Shown: piece after piece, positions 61,661-64,000 of the stretch
Layout of the letters: every line of letters starts with the position of its first letter
How positions within the stretch are numbered: the first letter of the stretch is position 1
DNA from: Szabonella sp046295215
GTDB taxonomy: Bacteria; Pseudomonadota; Alphaproteobacteria; Rhodobacterales; Rhodobacteraceae
DNA: 64,000 bases
Reading direction: 5' to 3'
Assembly: GCA_046295215.1 (NCBI GenBank)
Contig: JBKBNP010000015.1
Location: 1 to 64,000 of the forward strand
Program-made: the position numbers and the translations under genes
The notes under the pieces: generated by a model
What the model saw: the letters and a program-made list of their open reading frames with translations, nothing else
Told to the model about the DNA's origin: nothing
Database searches by the model: none

Positions 61661-62362
61661 ATGTCAAGGATCGCCCTTGTGGACGACGACAGGAATATCC
61701 TGACGTCGGTGTCGATGACTCTCGAAGCCGAAGGTTTCGAGGTCGAAACGTATAATGATGGTCAGTCGGCGCTTGACGCCTTCAACCGGCGGCTGCCGGA
61801 CATGGCCGTTCTCGACATCAAGATGCCACGGATGGACGGGATGGACCTGCTCCAGCGCCTGCGGCAGAAGACCTCCATGCCGGTGATCTTCCTCACATCC
61901 AAGGATGATGAGATCGACGAGGTTCTCGGTCTGCGGATGGGCGCGGATGACTATGTGAAAAAACCCTTCAGCCAACGGCTTCTGGTCGAACGCATCCGCG
62001 CGCTGCTGCGCCGGCAGGATGCGATTTCGGGCGATATCGTGGCCGTGACCGAAGAAACCAAGGTTATCGAGCGCGGCAACCTGCGGATGGACCCGCTGCG
62101 GCATTCGGTGTCGTGGAAGGGCAATGATGTTTCCCTCACGGTCACCGAATTCCTGCTGCTGCAGACGCTCGCGCAGCGCCCCGGTTTCGTGAAGAGCCGC
62201 GATCAACTCATGGATGTGGCCTATGACGATCAGGTCTATGTCGACGACCGCACGATCGACAGCCATATCAAGCGCCTGCGCAAGAAGATGCGCACCGCCG
62301 ACTCCGAGTTTTCGGCCATAGAGACACTTTACGGCATCGGCTATCGATACAACGAAGAATAA
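61661..62362 (+). CDS. chvI: Response regulator ChvI
   Basis: The 233-residue protein was started at MSRIALVDDDRNILTSVSMT; in-frame ATGs at 61607 and 61637 are alternatives. The receiver has the acidic pair VDDD, phospho-Asp in AVLDIKMPRMDG and Lys in YVKKPFS. An OmpR-type winged helix follows (VSLTVTEFLLLQTLAQRPGF; DDRTIDSHIKRLRKKM). It acts with ChvG in an envelope/acid-responsive pathway and lies 9 bases before that gene. Confidence 0.92.
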   Translation: MSRIALVDDDRNILTSVSMTLEAEGFEVETYNDGQSALDAFNRRLPDMAVLDIKMPRMDGMDLLQRLRQKTSMPVIFLTSKDDEIDEVLGLRMGADDYVKKPFSQRLLVERIRALLRRQDAISGDIVAVTEETKVIERGNLRMDPLRHSVSWKGNDVSLTVTEFLLLQTLAQRPGFVKSRDQLMDVAYDDQVYVDDRTIDSHIKRLRKKMRTADSEFSAIETLYGIGYRYNEE

Positions 62363-62371
62363 CGGCGCGTC

Positions 62372-64000
62372 ATGACCGCCATGCCACGTCTTTCGCCAAG
62401 GCAGACCGCGCCGAGCCGCCCGAGCGGGCGGGACGGAGATGTGCTTTTGGGCGAGGACTGGGTTGCCCCGGGCGATCTGGTGGAGCCCGCATTGCGTGAA
62501 TACCGGGGACGGCGCGGCCTCGTCTCGCTGAACAAATCGCCCCTCGCGCGAAAGATCATTATATTCAACATGATGGCGCTCGTGATTCTGGTGGCGGGCG
62601 TTTTGTTCATGAACCCGTTCCGCGACACATTGGTTCTGCAGCGCGAACAGGCCCTCGTGACCGAGGCAAAGCTGATCGCCAGTGTCATCGAGGTGTCGAT
62701 GACCAACACGGGCCTGCCACCGGCCTCGCCGACAGGAGATGAGGCGACAGCGCGCGTTCTGGGATCGCTCGACATCGGGCGCGGGGTCAATCTGTTCGTC
62801 TTTGACTCCGCTGGCCGGATGGTCGTTGCGGTGGAAGGCCGTGCGGCGCTGTCTGACGGGCCGGAGATTGGCAACCGGTCCACTGTCATCACGGATTTTC
62901 TGAACGCGGTGTGGGATTTCGTCTCGGGGATACTGTCGTTCTCGCGGCCTGACCTCGCGACGGTCGACGCCGAAGGACTTGCCCGCAACCTCTTCGCGCA
63001 GGCGGCACAGGGCCAGACTTCGGCCAACACCGCGCAGGACCCGACAGGAAGCACGCTGTTCTCCGTGGCGACTCCCATCGAGATTGCGGGCGAGGTGTTT
63101 GGCGTCGTTGCGCTGACCTCCGCCGAAGGTGAGATCGACCGACTGGTGCGCAATGAACGCGAACAGATCCTGCAGATGTTTGTCGTGGCGCTTCTCGTGT
63201 CGGTGGGGCTTTCTCTCGTGCTTGCCTCGACGATTGCGAACCCGCTTTCCGACCTTGCAGCGGCGGCGGAACTCGGTCGGGACCGGGATTCCGAACGTTT
63301 TACCGCAGGACGGGTGCGCATCCCCGACCTTGCCGCGCGTCCTGATGAAATCGGCCGGCTCTCGGTGGCGATGCGGGGCATGGTGGCGGCGCTCTATGAC
63401 CGCATAGACGCGAATGAACAGTTTGCCGCCGATGTGGCGCATGAAATCAAGAACCCCCTGGCCAGCCTGCGGTCCGCGGTGGCTTCCCTGCATGTCGCCA
63501 AGCGCGATGACCAGCGCACCCGCCTGCTGGAAGTGATCGACCATGATGTGCGACGGCTGGATCGTCTGGTCAGCGACATTTCCAACGCATCACGCCTCGA
63601 CAGCGAATTGGTGAAAGAAGAGGAAGAACCATTCAACCTTCTGAAGACGCTGGAGAACCTTGGGGAATACTTGGGTCAGCAAGCGTCGGAAAAAGGTGTG
63701 GACTTCATAACCGACCTGCCCTCCGACCCGATCGTGATCCGGGGTCTCGAAGGACGGTTGGCGCAGGTTTTCGTCAATCTCATCACCAATGCCGTGTCCT
63801 TCTGCGACGAAGGGGATGCCGTGCGGGTCTGGGCACGCAAGCGCGAGAACCGGGTGCTTGTGGTGGTCGAGGACACGGGCCCCGGCATCCCCGAACAGGC
63901 CCTGACCAAAGTTTTCAAACGCTTCTATTCGGAACGCCCGCAGGATGATTTCGGCAACCATTCCGGGCTTGGGCTTGCGATTTCCAAACAGATTGTCGAG
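62372..64000 (+). CDS. chvG: Sensor histidine kinase ChvG (truncated by the window edge)
   Basis: 543 residues are visible and the frame runs off the end. Helix 1 is near residues 70-88 (IIIFNMMALVILVAGVLF). A periplasmic sensor region reaches about 265, then helix 2 (MFVVALLVSVGLSLVLAS) and a HAMP segment. The phospho-His is in FAADVAHEIKNPLASL, with ATPase motifs NLITNAVSFC, VVEDTGPGIPEQ and HSGLGLAISK. The missing end is only the final part of the ATPase domain. It phosphorylates ChvI. Confidence 0.92.
   Translation, partial: MTAMPRLSPRQTAPSRPSGRDGDVLLGEDWVAPGDLVEPALREYRGRRGLVSLNKSPLARKIIIFNMMALVILVAGVLFMNPFRDTLVLQREQALVTEAKLIASVIEVSMTNTGLPPASPTGDEATARVLGSLDIGRGVNLFVFDSAGRMVVAVEGRAALSDGPEIGNRSTVITDFLNAVWDFVSGILSFSRPDLATVDAEGLARNLFAQAAQGQTSANTAQDPTGSTLFSVATPIEIAGEVFGVVALTSAEGEIDRLVRNEREQILQMFVVALLVSVGLSLVLASTIANPLSDLAAAAELGRDRDSERFTAGRVRIPDLAARPDEIGRLSVAMRGMVAALYDRIDANEQFAADVAHEIKNPLASLRSAVASLHVAKRDDQRTRLLEVIDHDVRRLDRLVSDISNASRLDSELVKEEEEPFNLLKTLENLGEYLGQQASEKGVDFITDLPSDPIVIRGLEGRLAQVFVNLITNAVSFCDEGDAVRVWARKRENRVLVVVEDTGPGIPEQALTKVFKRFYSERPQDDFGNHSGLGLAISKQIVE

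Noticed and set aside
61664..63544. 626-codon minus-strand frame
   Set aside because: Shadow of chvI and chvG, whose receiver and kinase motifs are on the plus strand.

Overview
The window reads as a chromosomal segment of a high-GC alphaproteobacterium of the Rhodobacterales (Rhodobacteraceae/Paracoccaceae type). The evidence is the gene order rpoZ-rsh-DUF2062-pdxJ-acpS-lepB-rnc-era-recO, the pckA/chvI-chvG arrangement, an EcfG-type sigma factor with matching promoters, an ethylmalonyl-CoA-pathway methylsuccinyl-CoA dehydrogenase and a TRAP transporter. The taxon is inferred from gene content only.

Layout. (1) 1-2.4 kb is a worn accessory edge: the 3' end of an IS3-type element, a small monooxygenase-like gene, a long gap, an exported SH3 protein and the stump of an AI-2E-family transporter. 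(2) 2.4-6.0 kb holds a triheme cytochrome c, a Tat-exported flavin amine oxidase and a monoheme cytochrome c. (3) 6.3-8.1 kb is a ribosome hibernation/rescue unit: a tiny membrane protein, an HPF-like protein and a baeRF3 protein. (4) 8.2-13.1 kb is a haem-copper oxidase cluster with a fused CoxA-CoxC subunit, CoxB, a CopD/HemJ-like protein and CtaG. An antisense DUF2231 gene sits inside it. (5) 13.2-30.4 kb is a stress-type region: an EcfG-like sigma factor and its orphan partner, a DUF892 protein, very small membrane peptides, a 1436-residue CheB-CheR-PAS-kinase-REC-REC-HTH fusion, an esterase, two PRC-barrel proteins, GalU, two transglutaminases, an SDR and a Crp/Fnr regulator. (6) 30.4-38.9 kb is a giant cyclic beta-1,2-glucan synthase. 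(7) 39.0-45.1 kb has tRNA-Ala(CGC), then a TRAP transporter with a ROK regulator, divergent from nagB-nagA. (8) 45.3-57.1 kb is the housekeeping block, with a low-GC GIY-YIG gene wedged between rnc and era. (9) 57.1-64.0 kb has methylsuccinyl-CoA dehydrogenase, a TauE/SafE permease, PEP carboxykinase and ChvI/ChvG.

The main synthesis is regulatory. Five sequences match the alphaproteobacterial EcfG promoter GGAAC-N16-CGTT exactly, all with 16-bp spacing. Each points at a nearby start codon: the SH3 protein, the tiny ORF/HPF/baeRF3 unit, both PRC-barrel genes and galU. With the sigma gene at 13.7-14.2 kb, this marks 1.2-25 kb as a local general-stress regulon covering ribosome protection, envelope proteins and UDP-glucose supply.

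No CRISPR array, rRNA gene, prophage or complete mobile element was seen.
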